Position numbers and translations under genes: made by a program | Notes under the pieces: generated by a model | What the model was told of the DNA's origin: nothing | Seen by the model: the letters and a program-made list of their open reading frames with translations, nothing else | The model's database searches: none | NCBI GenBank assembly: GCA_004369085.1 | Contig: ML210420.1 | Span: 1 to 31,364 of the forward strand | Origin: Coprinopsis marcescibilis | Lineage: Eukaryota; Basidiomycota; Agaricomycetes; Agaricales; Psathyrellaceae | DNA: 31,364 bases | Direction of reading: 5' to 3' | Shown here: positions 31,086-31,364 of the stretch, piece after piece | How positions within the stretch are numbered: position 1 is the first letter of the stretch | Layout: each line of letters opens with the position of its first letter

Positions 31086-31364
31086 CTCGAAAGTGGAAGG
31101 AGCACCAGGACTGCGATTTGCCGAGACAATATGCAAACAGCCCAATTGGCATGTAGTTAGCAAACCTATGTATGAAATTTAAAATGTTGGGGAGATGTTA
31201 TATGGCATGAAGTCTACAGTAGCATTGTGGTGGCCACTTTTAACTAAAACTTTAACTCCGACTGCAGATCTCATCGTGGGGAATATCCCCCGAATTTTTT
31301 TAAATTGATTATGTATGCATGAGTTCAGAGTATTGTCTCAGTACATTATCTGTCCCAAATGATG

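Larger units (their letters stand above)
28742..31364. other. 2.6-kb right end with only weak gene candidates
   Basis: The first ~80 bases are the peroxygenase promoter. Two small spliced candidates (28972-29352 and 30442-30819, both minus) and a short-repeat patch (30926-31085) are listed separately. I see nothing supportable in 29353-30441. Confidence 0.4.

Overview
The window is nuclear DNA from a filamentous basidiomycete, most likely an agaricomycete mushroom. The signs are dense short introns (mostly 46-60 nt, GT-AG), C/G-ending codons in the exons, and a gene set typical of mushrooms: a heme-thiolate unspecific peroxygenase, a chitin deacetylase with an N-terminal CBM1, a STAND/NACHT NTPase, CFEM proteins, and a multi-copy seven-helix membrane family. 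All gene models below were spliced by hand, using reading-frame continuity, splice consensus and family motifs.

Layout, left to right. 1-1417 (-): a NACHT NTPase that runs off the left edge. 1788-2122: a MITE-like inverted-repeat element packed with AAACCT/AGGTTT units. 2666-3843 (-): a single-pass membrane protein with a Pro/Thr stalk. 4404-5817 (-): seven-helix membrane protein, copy A. 5818-7950: no gene found. 7951-9443 (+): BUB3, a spindle-checkpoint WD40 protein. 9677-10501 (-): a secreted DUF8021-type protein. 10869-11131 (-): an orphan coding segment. 11766-12930 (+): CBM1-CE4 chitin deacetylase. 13174-14922 (-): seven-helix protein, copy B. 14923-17207: no gene found. 17208-18618 (+): 3-ketoacyl-CoA thiolase. 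18929-19697 (-): a small single-pass membrane protein. 21225-21800 and 22728-23297 (-): a tandem pair of CFEM/GPI proteins. 25232-26596 (+): seven-helix protein, copy C. 27383-28741 (-): unspecific peroxygenase. The last 2.6 kb has only weak candidates and a short-repeat patch.

Two genes are conserved housekeeping genes (BUB3, thiolase). Most of the others are predicted to be secreted, wall-anchored or membrane proteins, plus one intracellular NLR-like sensor, so this reads as an accessory, surface-oriented region. I see no operon-like logic and no clear biosynthetic cluster. The strongest structural signal is the seven-helix family: three dispersed copies share nearly the same exon architecture, including a 13-nt micro-exon in each. 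The tandem CFEM pair also shares protein spacing, exon 2 length and promoter elements.
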